Assembly: GCF_011751885.2 (NCBI RefSeq)
Contig: NZ_CP061771.1
Location: 3,286,001 to 3,350,000 of the forward strand
Length of the DNA: 64,000 nt
Origin: Salinibacterium sp. ZJ450
Lineage (GTDB): Bacteria > Actinomycetota > Actinomycetes > Actinomycetales > Microbacteriaceae
Direction of reading: 5' to 3'
Under the pieces are notes generated by a model, which was given only the letters and a program-made list of their open reading frames with translations, had not been told where the DNA came from and did no database searches. Each line of letters begins with the position of its first letter. The first letter of the stretch is position 1. The position numbers were made by a program, and so were the translations under genes. Below are positions 8,943-17,289 of the stretch, in pieces.

Positions 8943-10495
8943 CAGTAGCCTGTCCCGCGTTCCAACCGCAGCTTCCCGACGCGCTCGAGCACCTCGTCAC
9001 TCCCCACACCGCGGCGAGCGGCAGCTGTCGCCCATTCGGCGACCGCGTCCGAAATATCCCACTTCTGTGCTGAAGACGTCGATCGAGCATGGGTGGTCGC
9101 CAACATTGCGGCAACGAGTTCTGTTGCTGCTTCATCGGAGACAGCAGCGACGCTCAACTGGTGCAACTCCTCGTTTGAGGAGTCGCCTGCCCTTGCGAGC
9201 GCCTCAGCGGCCACGAGGCGTACTGCGACCTGCGCGATCCGATCCACTACGACGTCTTCCCCCAGCGCGCCATCGGCCGTGGCGAGCCAGCGAAGCCACA
9301 GCTCATACGTCTGCCGCGTCCAGTCCAGCACCTCGTCGCCGCTCGGCGACGCCGCTTCTTCACTCGAGAGGGCCTTCGAGACGCGTGCCCGCTCAAGCCG
9401 CCCAATGATGCGGCGCTGAATCTCCGAGGTTCCTTCATAGATGGTCGTTCCGCGGACGTTGCGATCAAGCGCCTCGATCTCCTGCCCCGCCAACACTCCA
9501 CGACCGCCGTGGATCTGCTGGGAGTCGTAGATGGCAGCGGTGGCCATTTCTGTCCCATAGAGCTTCGCCGCCGAAGCGAGCAGCTGCGACAATTTGCCCT
9601 GGTCGGCGAGAGTCGCCGCAGCGCGCACGAGCGCTTGACCGGCAGTCATCCGCGCGGCACTGCGCCCGATCAGCACTCGAATGACCGGGTGATCCAGCAG
9701 CGGCGCACCGAAGCTGCGGCGGTCGCGTCCAAAGTCCAGAGCAAGGTCGATAGCCCGGAGTCCCATGCCGACAGCATAGGCACCAACGGAAGGCCGGTAG
9801 GTCTCGAGGGTACCCAGAGCGGCACGGAGCCCCTCTCCCACCTCCCCGATGCGCTGGGAGTCGGGCAAGCGGCAGCCGTCGAGGTCTACGTAGCCCATAG
9901 CGTGTGGCGCTGCCAGCTCGAGGCCTCCCCGTGGCGTGAAGCCAGGGGTTCCCTTCTCGATAACGAAGGCAGTGATTCCTGATCCGCGCTCCAGCCCGTC
10001 GGTTCGCGCGAACACGACATAAACGTCTGCGTCGGGCGCACCTGAAACGAACATCTTCTGGCCGTCAAGCACCCATTCGTCACCATCCCTGCGAGCGGAA
10101 GTACGCATGCCGAGAACATCAGACGAGCAGTGCGCCTCCGAGAGCGCGAAGGAGAACAACTTGCGACCAGCAACAAGGTCGTCCAGATACCGTGACTTCA
10201 CGTCTTCGGAACCCATCGCGACAATCGCGCCGGTTCCGAGTCCCTGTAGCGCAAACGTGAGGTCGAGGAGCGGCGAGTAATAGCCGAACATCTCTCGCAC
10301 GACGCAGAGCGTGCTGGAATACCCAGGAGCGGCACCCCCGTCCACCCCCAGCTGCAGGGCGAAGAGCCCCTGCTCCGCCATCTGCTCGACCAGCGGACGA
10401 CAGGTCCGCTCGTGGTCCACCCAGGCGTTGGCTGTTTCCAGCAGCCCGCCGTCGACCGCCTCTTGCACCCGTTCGCGCACCATTAGTTCATCCAT
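8942..10495 (-). CDS. acyl-CoA dehydrogenase with C-terminal extension
   Basis: An FAD-dependent acyl-CoA dehydrogenase of 517 residues, longer than the usual 380-390. The core shows FSFALSEAHCSSD, DGDEWVLDGQKMFVSGA and IYEGTSEIQRRIIGR, where the glutamate after IY is the expected catalytic base. About 150 additional helical residues follow that motif, as in some large actinobacterial FadE proteins. The first gene of its operon, it has GGAGGTG before the ATG and the TetR-type palindrome 18 bp upstream of the start. Confidence 0.88.
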   Translation of the reverse strand: MDELMVRERVQEAVDGGLLETANAWVDHERTCRPLVEQMAEQGLFALQLGVDGGAAPGYSSTLCVVREMFGYYSPLLDLTFALQGLGTGAIVAMGSEDVKSRYLDDLVAGRKLFSFALSEAHCSSDVLGMRTSARRDGDEWVLDGQKMFVSGAPDADVYVVFARTDGLERGSGITAFVIEKGTPGFTPRGGLELAAPHAMGYVDLDGCRLPDSQRIGEVGEGLRAALGTLETYRPSVGAYAVGMGLRAIDLALDFGRDRRSFGAPLLDHPVIRVLIGRSAARMTAGQALVRAAATLADQGKLSQLLASAAKLYGTEMATAAIYDSQQIHGGRGVLAGQEIEALDRNVRGTTIYEGTSEIQRRIIGRLERARVSKALSSEEAASPSGDEVLDWTRQTYELWLRWLATADGALGEDVVVDRIAQVAVRLVAAEALARAGDSSNEELHQLSVAAVSDEAATELVAAMLATTHARSTSSAQKWDISDAVAEWATAAARRGVGSDEVLERVGKLRLERGTGY

Positions 10496-10512
10496 GTGAC
10501 ACCTCCATAAAA

Positions 10513-10531
10513 CATACTACTCCGTAGGTTG
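10513..10531. promoter_or_regulatory. probable TetR operator, copy 1
   Basis: The 19-bp near-palindrome CATACTACTCCGTAGGTTG lies 18 bp upstream of the acyl-CoA dehydrogenase start. Its exact reverse complement occurs at 24,774 and close variants at 13,185 and 22,397. The half-site pattern is CATNCTAC-N3-GTAGNNTG. The likely binder is the TetR-family protein encoded at 13,264. Confidence 0.8.
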
Positions 10532-10574
10532 TCTGAAATAGCGACGAATGTAAAGCGCATGCTTCGGTCAAGAA

Positions 10575-11810
10575 CTATTCGGCCTCGGCCTGAGCGGCGC
10601 GCAGCGCGTCCCGGTGATCAGGGTGCGCAACGCCGATGAGCGCTTCGCAGCGCTCGGCCTCAGACAGGCCGCGCAGGTCCGCGACGCCCTGCTCTGTGAC
10701 GACGACATCAATGACGTGGCGAGCAAGGGTGACCGGATCGCCTGGACCGATGCGCGGCACGATTCTGCTGCGAGAACCCGCCGTGGATGTCGTCGCAATG
10801 ACCGTGAGCCCGCCGCGCGACAGCCGAGCCGACTCCGCGAAGTCCTGGCTGCCCCCTACCCCGGATATATGGCGCCCCCCCACCTGTTCTGAGGCAACCT
10901 GGCCAGAAAGGTCGACTTGGGCTGCCCCGTTGACGGAGATCAGGCGCTCGAACCGCCCCAGATGCAACACCGAGTGTCCGATCTCCGACGGAAGGACCTC
11001 AACCAGCGGGGAGTGGTCGGCAAACTGCATCAAGCGGCTGGTGCCCATCAGCTCCACGGCGCTGATGATCGGCAGGACGCTCGAGTGCGACTGGGAGGCG
11101 ACGACGTCGATCATGGCATCGCTGCCCATTCCGACGAAACCCACGTCTTCGTGCCCGGCGAGAAGCGCAACCAGCTGCTCCGGAACCGCTCCGATGCCGA
11201 CCTGCACGACTGCTGCGGGCGGTACAAGCTGGAGTACCTGCTGGGCAATACGGTCTGTTTCGGCTGTGCCACGCGCACTCAGGTATTCGGGCATCGGGAG
11301 CTCAGAGTCGATGATTGCGGCAAAGCGGCTCTGGTGTACGAGTGAGTGGGGCCCGGTGCGCGGGACCGCCGGGTCGACCTCCGCGATTGCGACGGCGGCC
11401 GTTTCGATCGCCCGTCGCGGGTAACTGACGGATGGCCCAAGGCTCACATAGCCGTTCCTGTCCGGCGGGGACACGCGGACGAGCGCTACCTCAGGAGCGA
11501 TGCGCTCAAGAAACTCGGGAATTCCGGAGCCACGCAGTGGCAGGTAGTCGACCTGCCCGTTGTCAATGAGCTGACGAGCGCGGCCCATCGGATGCCACGT
11601 GCTCCAGCCCAGCCGGCCCGCCTCAACTGCGTCGGCGAGTCCGCAATCCTCCAGGAGGAGCCCTGACAATACGTGAACGTCAGGCTGCACGCCCTCTGGG
11701 TCCGTCGCCAGCGCGGTCAACAGGGTCGTCGGTGTACCGCAACCCGGCGAGACGACGATCCGGGCGCCGCGGGGCACGAATCGCGACAGTGTGTTGAGCG
11801 CGCTTGTCAT
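10575..11810 (-). CDS. acetyl-CoA hydrolase/4-hydroxybutyrate CoA-transferase family protein, catalytic Glu not visible
   Basis: A 411-residue protein of the acetyl-CoA hydrolase/transferase family. It contains the QVGIGAVPEQLVALL segment and a C-terminal domain ending in TEQGVADLRGLSEAER. In the family, a glutamate in a HTEM-type motif shortly after the GIG-IP segment carries the acyl group. Here that stretch reads DVGFVGMGSDAMIDV, with no glutamate; D231 is the nearest acidic residue. It may be a transferase with altered chemistry or a non-catalytic binding protein. The start at 11,810 overlaps the preceding stop (ATGA). Confidence 0.75.
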   Translation of the reverse strand: MTSALNTLSRFVPRGARIVVSPGCGTPTTLLTALATDPEGVQPDVHVLSGLLLEDCGLADAVEAGRLGWSTWHPMGRARQLIDNGQVDYLPLRGSGIPEFLERIAPEVALVRVSPPDRNGYVSLGPSVSYPRRAIETAAVAIAEVDPAVPRTGPHSLVHQSRFAAIIDSELPMPEYLSARGTAETDRIAQQVLQLVPPAAVVQVGIGAVPEQLVALLAGHEDVGFVGMGSDAMIDVVASQSHSSVLPIISAVELMGTSRLMQFADHSPLVEVLPSEIGHSVLHLGRFERLISVNGAAQVDLSGQVASEQVGGRHISGVGGSQDFAESARLSRGGLTVIATTSTAGSRSRIVPRIGPGDPVTLARHVIDVVVTEQGVADLRGLSEAERCEALIGVAHPDHRDALRAAQAEAE

Positions 11811-12394
11811 GCGGAGTCCGTTGAGGCGGTCAGGTGCCGGTCGAATGCGAACGACGCGTGCCACGAGTTCGCCTCGCGCGCAGCGACGTCGGAGCGCAGC
11901 CGCAACGCCAGGGCGTCAGGCCCCCCCGACTTGGCGAGATCCGCGGCGAGTGCCGCACGCGCGGATTCGAGATCATCGACGATTCGGTGTGTGAGCCCGG
12001 CATGAAGGTCCTGCGCGGAAAGCACCTCGCCCCAAGACATTCGGCTCCCGGCAGCGCCACCGGCGCTTGCGAGCACGGCGGCCAGCCCTGGGACCACGGG
12101 CACGGCACCCCAGGCGAACGTCGTTCCCGCCATCGCAAGCCGTAGCCGGCCCACTGCGTATGCAATCAGCGCCGAGCCTTCCACATGGCCGACTGCGCAG
12201 GTCGCGACCGCGGCGTCACGGATCGCTGTCGCCAGGGGGGTCACGTCCTGCGGCAACTCGTTCGTATCCGACACGACCAAGAGGTGGGACCCGGGCTCAC
12301 GGAGCGCTGCGGCCAAGTCGCGCAGGTCGCGTCGTTCGCGAACACCCTCCAGGGTGTGCACAATCACTGCTGATTCGTCAGTCAAGATAGTCAC
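11807..12394 (-). CDS. short crotonase-like protein, function unknown
   Basis: A 195-residue protein coupled by ATGA overlaps to genes on both sides. The pattern of alternating strands and small residues (AVATCAVGHVEGSALIAYAVGRLRLAMAGTTFAWGAVPVVPG) resembles the central part of an enoyl-CoA hydratase. It is about 60 residues short and lacks the usual NAL-GG-GADL oxyanion segment and both catalytic glutamates. It may form a complex with the neighbouring crotonase or CoA-transferase-like protein. The family assignment is by shape and context only. Confidence 0.55.
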   Translation of the reverse strand: MTILTDESAVIVHTLEGVRERRDLRDLAAALREPGSHLLVVSDTNELPQDVTPLATAIRDAAVATCAVGHVEGSALIAYAVGRLRLAMAGTTFAWGAVPVVPGLAAVLASAGGAAGSRMSWGEVLSAQDLHAGLTHRIVDDLESARAALAADLAKSGGPDALALRLRSDVAAREANSWHASFAFDRHLTASTDSA

Positions 12395-13179
12395 TGTCCC
12401 TTGAATACTGGGGCGCGTCGCTCGAGGAACGCGGTCACGCCCTCGTTTGCGTCGTCGGTCGAAAGCACAGCAGACAGCAAGGCCTTCTCATACCGAAGGG
12501 CGTCACCCAACGCCATCGATTCGGCGGCACGGAGCGCAGCCTTAGCGGCTCGCGCGGCGTGGGGCGCGGATGCGGCGATGCGCCCTGCCAGCGCAGCCGC
12601 TGCCGCAGCAAGCCGTTCTCCCGGCACAACCTCGGCAACGAACCCACCGCGGTACGCTTCCCAGGCCGAGAACTGTTCCGCGCCGAGAACGACTTGCGCG
12701 GCCCGAAATCGGCCAACGGTGCGCGCCCATCGTTGCGTGCCACCGGCTCCCGGAAGGATGCCGAGGCGAATTTCCGGCTGCCCGAAGACCGCGTTGTCTG
12801 CCGCCACGACGAAGTCAGAGGCAAACGCAAGCTCGCATCCGCCGCCCAGCGCCGGGCCGGCAACCGCGGCCACTATTGGCTTTTCACACGCAAAGATCCG
12901 CTTCCATGCTGCATCCTTGTCTCCATGGAGCAATGCCGTGGGAGGCGTCTCCAGCAGTTCGCGAAGATCGGCACCTGAAGCGAACCAGCGGGGGCCGCCG
13001 GTCAGGATGACGCACCTTACGGTGTCGTCACGCTGTGCCTCCTCCAAGGCCTCAGCCAGGGCGAGCACCATGGCGGTATTCAATGCGTTTCGGGTTTCGG
13101 GCCGGTCCAGCCGAAGCGTCCGCACGCCACCGTCGTCCGCCACGAGCACCGGAGAAGGGGTCGGATGTTCCTCTATCAT
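12391..13179 (-). CDS. enoyl-CoA hydratase/isomerase
   Basis: A 262-residue crotonase with all usual landmarks: RPETRNALNTAM, ASGADLRELL for the oxyanion hole, GGGCELAFASDFVVA with the first glutamate and FGQPEIRLGILPGAGGTQRW with the second. It should hydrate 2-enoyl-CoA esters. The ATG at 13,179 is chosen with AGGA seven bases upstream; a GTG at 13,185 is the alternative. The proposed operator at 13,185-13,203 lies directly before the start, shared with the divergent tetR gene, so binding would block this promoter. Confidence 0.9.
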   Translation of the reverse strand: MIEEHPTPSPVLVADDGGVRTLRLDRPETRNALNTAMVLALAEALEEAQRDDTVRCVILTGGPRWFASGADLRELLETPPTALLHGDKDAAWKRIFACEKPIVAAVAGPALGGGCELAFASDFVVAADNAVFGQPEIRLGILPGAGGTQRWARTVGRFRAAQVVLGAEQFSAWEAYRGGFVAEVVPGERLAAAAAALAGRIAASAPHAARAAKAALRAAESMALGDALRYEKALLSAVLSTDDANEGVTAFLERRAPVFKGQ

Positions 13180-13184
13180 GGGCA

Positions 13185-13203
13185 CATCCTACTGCGTAGG
13201 ATG
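13185..13203. promoter_or_regulatory. probable TetR operator, copy 2 (autoregulatory)
   Basis: CATCCTACTGCGTAGGATG is a perfect 19-bp palindrome (8-bp arms around TGC) in the intergenic space between the enoyl-CoA hydratase gene and tetR. It is the most symmetrical of the four related sites, as expected for the autoregulatory operator of a dimeric TetR protein. Confidence 0.85.
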
Positions 13204-13263
13204 GAATCTGCGCAGCACCGGTATTGTTGCGGGGTCTCCGAAAGAGAAACGAAAGGGGTCAGC

Positions 13264-13896
13264 TTGAAAACGACCGACAGGTCGCCGGCGCGACCCGGAA
13301 GCGGGGCCGGCGGACGCGCGGAGATTCTCCGAGCAGCGGCCGACGCCTTCATGGAGCTCGGCTACGATCGCGCGTCGATCGACGAGATCGCAGACCGTCT
13401 CGGAGCGACAAAAGGCCGCGTGTACCACTACTACCGCAGCAAGGTCGACATCCTGCTCGACATCCATATCGAGATGCTCGGGTTGATGATCGGCGAGATC
13501 GAAGTCCTCGCCAAGAACGATGACCACTACCTCGTTCGTCTCGAGAAAATGGCTCGGGCACACGCACGCCTGATGATGGAGAACCTCGCGTTCGCACGGG
13601 TGACGATGATCAGCACCGCGATGCTCGACTTGGCTCAGACAGAGAAACAGCGCGAGACGGTGCGGTCAATCCGCCGAACACGTGCCCAGTACGAGTCTCA
13701 CTTCCGAGACCTCATCCAGCTCGCCGCCGCGTCAGGCGAACTGCGCGACCTTGATGTAGAAATCGCGGTGCGGGCGTTCCTGGGAACGATCAACTGGGTT
13801 GGCATGTGGTTCCAGCGCAGCAAGAACGCACCCTCCGACGTACTGCAGATCGCCGAGGAGCTGGCGACGTTTGCGGTGAATGGGCTCAGGGCCTGA
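13264..13896 (+). CDS. TetR-family transcriptional regulator of the beta-oxidation region
   Basis: A 210-residue TetR protein. The N-terminal helix-turn-helix is at residues 38-60 (ASIDEIADRLGATKGRVYHYY), followed by an all-helical ligand domain resembling those that sense acyl-CoA or fatty acids. A TTG at 13,264 with AAAGGGG five bases upstream is preferred; an ATG at 13,201 lies inside the palindrome and would add 21 residues. The gene is divergent from the enoyl-CoA hydratase. It probably represses four promoters carrying the CATNCTAC-N3-GTAG palindrome; the ligand is unknown. Confidence 0.88.
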   Translation: MKTTDRSPARPGSGAGGRAEILRAAADAFMELGYDRASIDEIADRLGATKGRVYHYYRSKVDILLDIHIEMLGLMIGEIEVLAKNDDHYLVRLEKMARAHARLMMENLAFARVTMISTAMLDLAQTEKQRETVRSIRRTRAQYESHFRDLIQLAAASGELRDLDVEIAVRAFLGTINWVGMWFQRSKNAPSDVLQIAEELATFAVNGLRA

Positions 13897-13920
13897 CCAC
13901 GTCGCCGCCCACGGCTCCGA

Positions 13921-14628
13921 TCAGAACAGCTCCCAAAGCCGCTCGCGCTTCGCGAGGCTGGCGGCTTCCTGCTCCTCGATGATCGCGCCTGCGCGCATCA
14001 CATAAGCGCGGTCAGCGACCCGAAGCGCCTGTGTGACATTCTGCTCGACAAGCAGCACGGCCACCCCGGTCGTCGTGGCGATTTCGCGTATATCGTCCAT
14101 CATCCGCTCCACGAGGAACGGCGCAACACCCAGGCTCGGCTCATCGAGGATCAGCAGACGCGGCGAAGACAGCAGGGCCATGGCCATGCTCAGCATCCGC
14201 TGCTCGCCGCCACTCAACGCCTCAGCACGCTGTGCACCGCGGTCGCTCAGAACCGGGTACCGCTCAAGCATCTGGGCTCGGGTCCTCTCCAGGTCTTCCT
14301 TGCCAACCCGCACTCCGGCAAGCTCCAGGTTTTCCCGGACCGTGAGATCCCCGAACACGAAGGCTTGCTCGAGGACAAGACCGATCCCGATCTTGACGCT
14401 CGCAGCCGCGCCATGGTGGGTAATGTCGTCGCCGTCGAGGCGGATGCTGCCATGGCTGACTGGCTGAAGCCCTGCGATACAGTGCAGCGTTGTCGACTTG
14501 CCCGCGCCATTGTGACCCAGGAGGGCAACAACCTCACCTCCGCGCACGTCCAACGAGATACCGTGGATCGCCTCGTTGCGCCGGTATGACGACCGAAGGT
14601 CGCGAACTTCCAGGTGCGTGTCGCTCAT
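13921..14628 (-). CDS. branched-chain-amino-acid-type ABC transporter ATPase (LivF-like)
   Basis: A 235-residue ABC ATPase with Walker A GHNGAGKST (residues 38-46), signature LSGGEQRML and Walker B RLLILDEPS. It is one of two ATPase domains of a HAAT-type importer; the other is fused to the permease encoded upstream. The start overlaps that gene's stop (ATGA). Transporters of this class in beta-oxidation clusters often import carboxylic acids rather than amino acids, and the adjoining acyl-CoA enzymes favour that here. Confidence 0.9.
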   Translation of the reverse strand: MSDTHLEVRDLRSSYRRNEAIHGISLDVRGGEVVALLGHNGAGKSTTLHCIAGLQPVSHGSIRLDGDDITHHGAAASVKIGIGLVLEQAFVFGDLTVRENLELAGVRVGKEDLERTRAQMLERYPVLSDRGAQRAEALSGGEQRMLSMAMALLSSPRLLILDEPSLGVAPFLVERMMDDIREIATTTGVAVLLVEQNVTQALRVADRAYVMRAGAIIEEQEAASLAKRERLWELF

Positions 14629-16376
14629 GTCATACTCTCCTCTTTCGTTCCCCGGCCGAAGTAGATCTCTGCCAATCGGGGGTCAGCCATGAGCTCTTCC
14701 GGACTTCCTTCTGCGACGATCTGCCCGAGCTCCATGAAGTAGGCGTGGTCGGCTACAGCACGGATCACGTCAAGATTGTGCTCCACGAGGCACACTGCTT
14801 TGCCCTGCTCCGCGAGCTTCATGATGAGTTCGAGGATTCGCTCGACCCATGCCCGATCGACGCCAGAGGCTGGTTCATCCAGGAGCAGCACGTCAGCGCC
14901 TGTGGCGACAAGACGCGCGATGCTGACGAGCTTCTGGTCACCGTAAGAGAGGCTCTCCACCGTTATGTCGGCTCGATCGGTCATCCCCACGAACTCGAGG
15001 CACCGCAGCGCTTCCGCCGTCGTCTTCTTCTCGTCCCGCCGTACCGACAGGGGCCTGAACAACAGCGCGAAGACACCTTCGCCGGACTGATGAGGTACGG
15101 CCGAGCGCACATTGTCCAAGACCGTCAGCTTCGGGAAGAGCCGCACATCCTGGAACGTACGAGCCAGTCCCCTCTGCACCCGCTTGACGGGAGCTAGCGA
15201 CGTGACGTCCTTGCCGAGCAGTGTCACCTCACCCGTGTCTGGGGTGATAAAACCGGTGAGCAGGTTGAACACTGTCGTCTTGCCCGCACCGTTCGGCCCT
15301 ACGAGCGCCGTGACACGGCCACTGCGCAGTTCGATGTCCAGCTCCTTGGCGGCCAAGACACCACCGAAGGTCTTGCTCAGGCCGCGACCCTGCAAGAGGA
15401 TACGGTCCTTTTCCACGAGTGCGTCGTCCGCCGGAAGGTCCGCCGCGACGGTCTCGTCAGCGGGTTCCAACTCGTAAGGAGGCTTTGGCCTGATCCGGCG
15501 GAGCAGGCGTCGAATACCACCCTCACGCACGAGCCCCTCCGGGCGCAGGAGCATGAAGAGGATGAGCATTACGCCGTACAGCAGCTGACGGATCTGCTCC
15601 GCGTAATCGGTTCCGAAGTCGAAGAACCTGAGCACCTCAGGAATCCCCACCAGCAGCACCGCGCCGACCACGACACCGACGACGCTGCCGGAGCCTCCCA
15701 GCACGATGAACGCGAGGATGAAGATCGACTGATCGAGCGTGAATGTCGCCGGATTCACGAAGGCCGAGTATGGAGCGTAGATTCCTCCGGCGAGACCGGC
15801 GAAGGCCCCCGATATCGCGAATACCTTGAACTTCATCCCGACGATGTTGCGACCCAGCGCGATGACAGCGCTTTCATTGTCGCGCATAGCGCGGAGGTTG
15901 CGCCCAAACGGGGACCCGCCGATACGGGCCGCGATCAGCATCGCAATGATGCCCGCCACGAGAATATAGGGAAAGAAGTCCGTCGGGTCCAGCAGTCGTT
16001 CTCCGTTGACGACGGGTCGATCGATCCCCGTCAGGCCCGTCGTGCCCCCGGTCAGGCCGCGCCATGAGGTCAGCATTCCGTGAACCATCATCTGGAGTGC
16101 CAGCGTGAGCAGGATGAGATACTCACCCCTGATGCGGAGTGCGGGCAGCGCCGAGACGGCAGACGCTACCGACGTCACCACCATTGCTGCCAGGACACAC
16201 AGCAGCGGCGGGAGATCGGTGTGGACAGAAAGCAGAGCGGCCGTGTATGCCCCGACACCGAACTGCGCGCCGGCGGCAAGCGTCATCAGGCCCGCATAAC
16301 CGACTAGCAGGTTCGTTCCGAAGGCGACGATGATGAGAATCAGCGCCGTGTTGGCAACGTGTATCCAGAAGTCCAT
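14625..16376 (-). CDS. fused LivM-type permease and LivG-type ATPase
   Basis: A 583-residue fusion. Residues 1 to about 285 are a LivM-like permease with about eight to ten hydrophobic helices and the RAMRDNESAVIALG cytoplasmic loop. After a charged linker (about 290-325), residues 326-583 form an ABC ATPase with Walker A GPNGAGKTT (360-368), LARTFQDVRLFP, the LivG-like signature LSYGDQKLVSIARL and LLLDEPASGV. Such fusions occur in actinobacterial and proteobacterial HAAT systems. A GAGGAG ribosome binding site lies inside the end of the livH-like gene. Confidence 0.92.
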   Translation of the reverse strand: MDFWIHVANTALILIIVAFGTNLLVGYAGLMTLAAGAQFGVGAYTAALLSVHTDLPPLLCVLAAMVVTSVASAVSALPALRIRGEYLILLTLALQMMVHGMLTSWRGLTGGTTGLTGIDRPVVNGERLLDPTDFFPYILVAGIIAMLIAARIGGSPFGRNLRAMRDNESAVIALGRNIVGMKFKVFAISGAFAGLAGGIYAPYSAFVNPATFTLDQSIFILAFIVLGGSGSVVGVVVGAVLLVGIPEVLRFFDFGTDYAEQIRQLLYGVMLILFMLLRPEGLVREGGIRRLLRRIRPKPPYELEPADETVAADLPADDALVEKDRILLQGRGLSKTFGGVLAAKELDIELRSGRVTALVGPNGAGKTTVFNLLTGFITPDTGEVTLLGKDVTSLAPVKRVQRGLARTFQDVRLFPKLTVLDNVRSAVPHQSGEGVFALLFRPLSVRRDEKKTTAEALRCLEFVGMTDRADITVESLSYGDQKLVSIARLVATGADVLLLDEPASGVDRAWVERILELIMKLAEQGKAVCLVEHNLDVIRAVADHAYFMELGQIVAEGSPEELMADPRLAEIYFGRGTKEESMT

Positions 16377-16377
16377 G

Positions 16378-17265
16378 TCAAACTCCTCTTCCCGAGAGTG
16401 TGAGTCGACGCCCGAAGAAGCCGCTGGGTTTGAAGATCAATACCGCGAAAAGCAACCCGAAGGCCACGATCGAGTTGAGGTAGCCGGGTAGGAAGAGGCC
16501 ACCGATACTCTCGGCGAGACCGAGCGTGAGCCCACCGAGCGCAGCACCCGGGATGCTGCCGATCCCGCCGATGAAGACGCCGATCGCCGCCGCGAGCACC
16601 AGGTTCAGCCCCATCGTCGGGGTCGCGACATCGCCGACCGCGAACAGGACGCCGGAGAGGCCGGCGAGGGCGGACCCGACAAAGAAGACGCCGATGAAGA
16701 TGTGCTGCGGGTCCACCCCCACCACGGAGGACAGCCGTGGATTGGCGGCTACTCCTCGCACCATAATTCCGACACGAGTGCTGTGCAGCACGTAGAGCAC
16801 GAGCAACACCGCGACCCACGACACCGCGATGACGATGACATCGACCATGGTGAATCCCACCGGACCCCAGGAGAACTGCTCCGTCGGAACCCCTTGGATC
16901 CGCTGGGCACCAGGCCCCCAGCCGATCCAGATCAAGGCCTCACCCACCGCGAGAACTCCCAGGGCTGCGAGGAAGATCTGCAGCACTCCGGCGTGACGCC
17001 GGCGCAGATTGCGGTAGATCGAGATTTCGACCAATACTCCGAAGAGTCCTGCGACGATCATCCCCACCACTGTCGCAAGCGCCAGCGGCAACGGTCCGGC
17101 GAGAACCACTGCCGCGTAGGCGCCAACCACGAACGAGATGGCGTGTGCGAAGTGGAACATCTTTGTCGTGGAGAAGATCAGGCCGAAGCTGATCGCTGCA
17201 AGCGCGTAGAGGCTCCCGTCAATCAGGCCGTTGACCAGCAGCTGTGGACCCGCGTCGAAATTCAT
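16378..17265 (-). CDS. LivH-type ABC transporter permease
   Basis: A 295-residue integral membrane protein with about eight hydrophobic segments and the LivH pattern near the N-terminus (GLIDGSLYALAAISFGLIFSTT). It pairs with the LivM half of the next gene to form the membrane channel. AAGGG precedes the ATG. It lies 24 bp after the binding-protein gene and one base before the fused permease-ATPase gene, so all four transporter genes are probably one transcript. Confidence 0.9.
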   Translation of the reverse strand: MNFDAGPQLLVNGLIDGSLYALAAISFGLIFSTTKMFHFAHAISFVVGAYAAVVLAGPLPLALATVVGMIVAGLFGVLVEISIYRNLRRRHAGVLQIFLAALGVLAVGEALIWIGWGPGAQRIQGVPTEQFSWGPVGFTMVDVIVIAVSWVAVLLVLYVLHSTRVGIMVRGVAANPRLSSVVGVDPQHIFIGVFFVGSALAGLSGVLFAVGDVATPTMGLNLVLAAAIGVFIGGIGSIPGAALGGLTLGLAESIGGLFLPGYLNSIVAFGLLFAVLIFKPSGFFGRRLTLSGRGV

Positions 17266-17289
17266 CTCAACCCTTCGTCGGGTGGGTCA

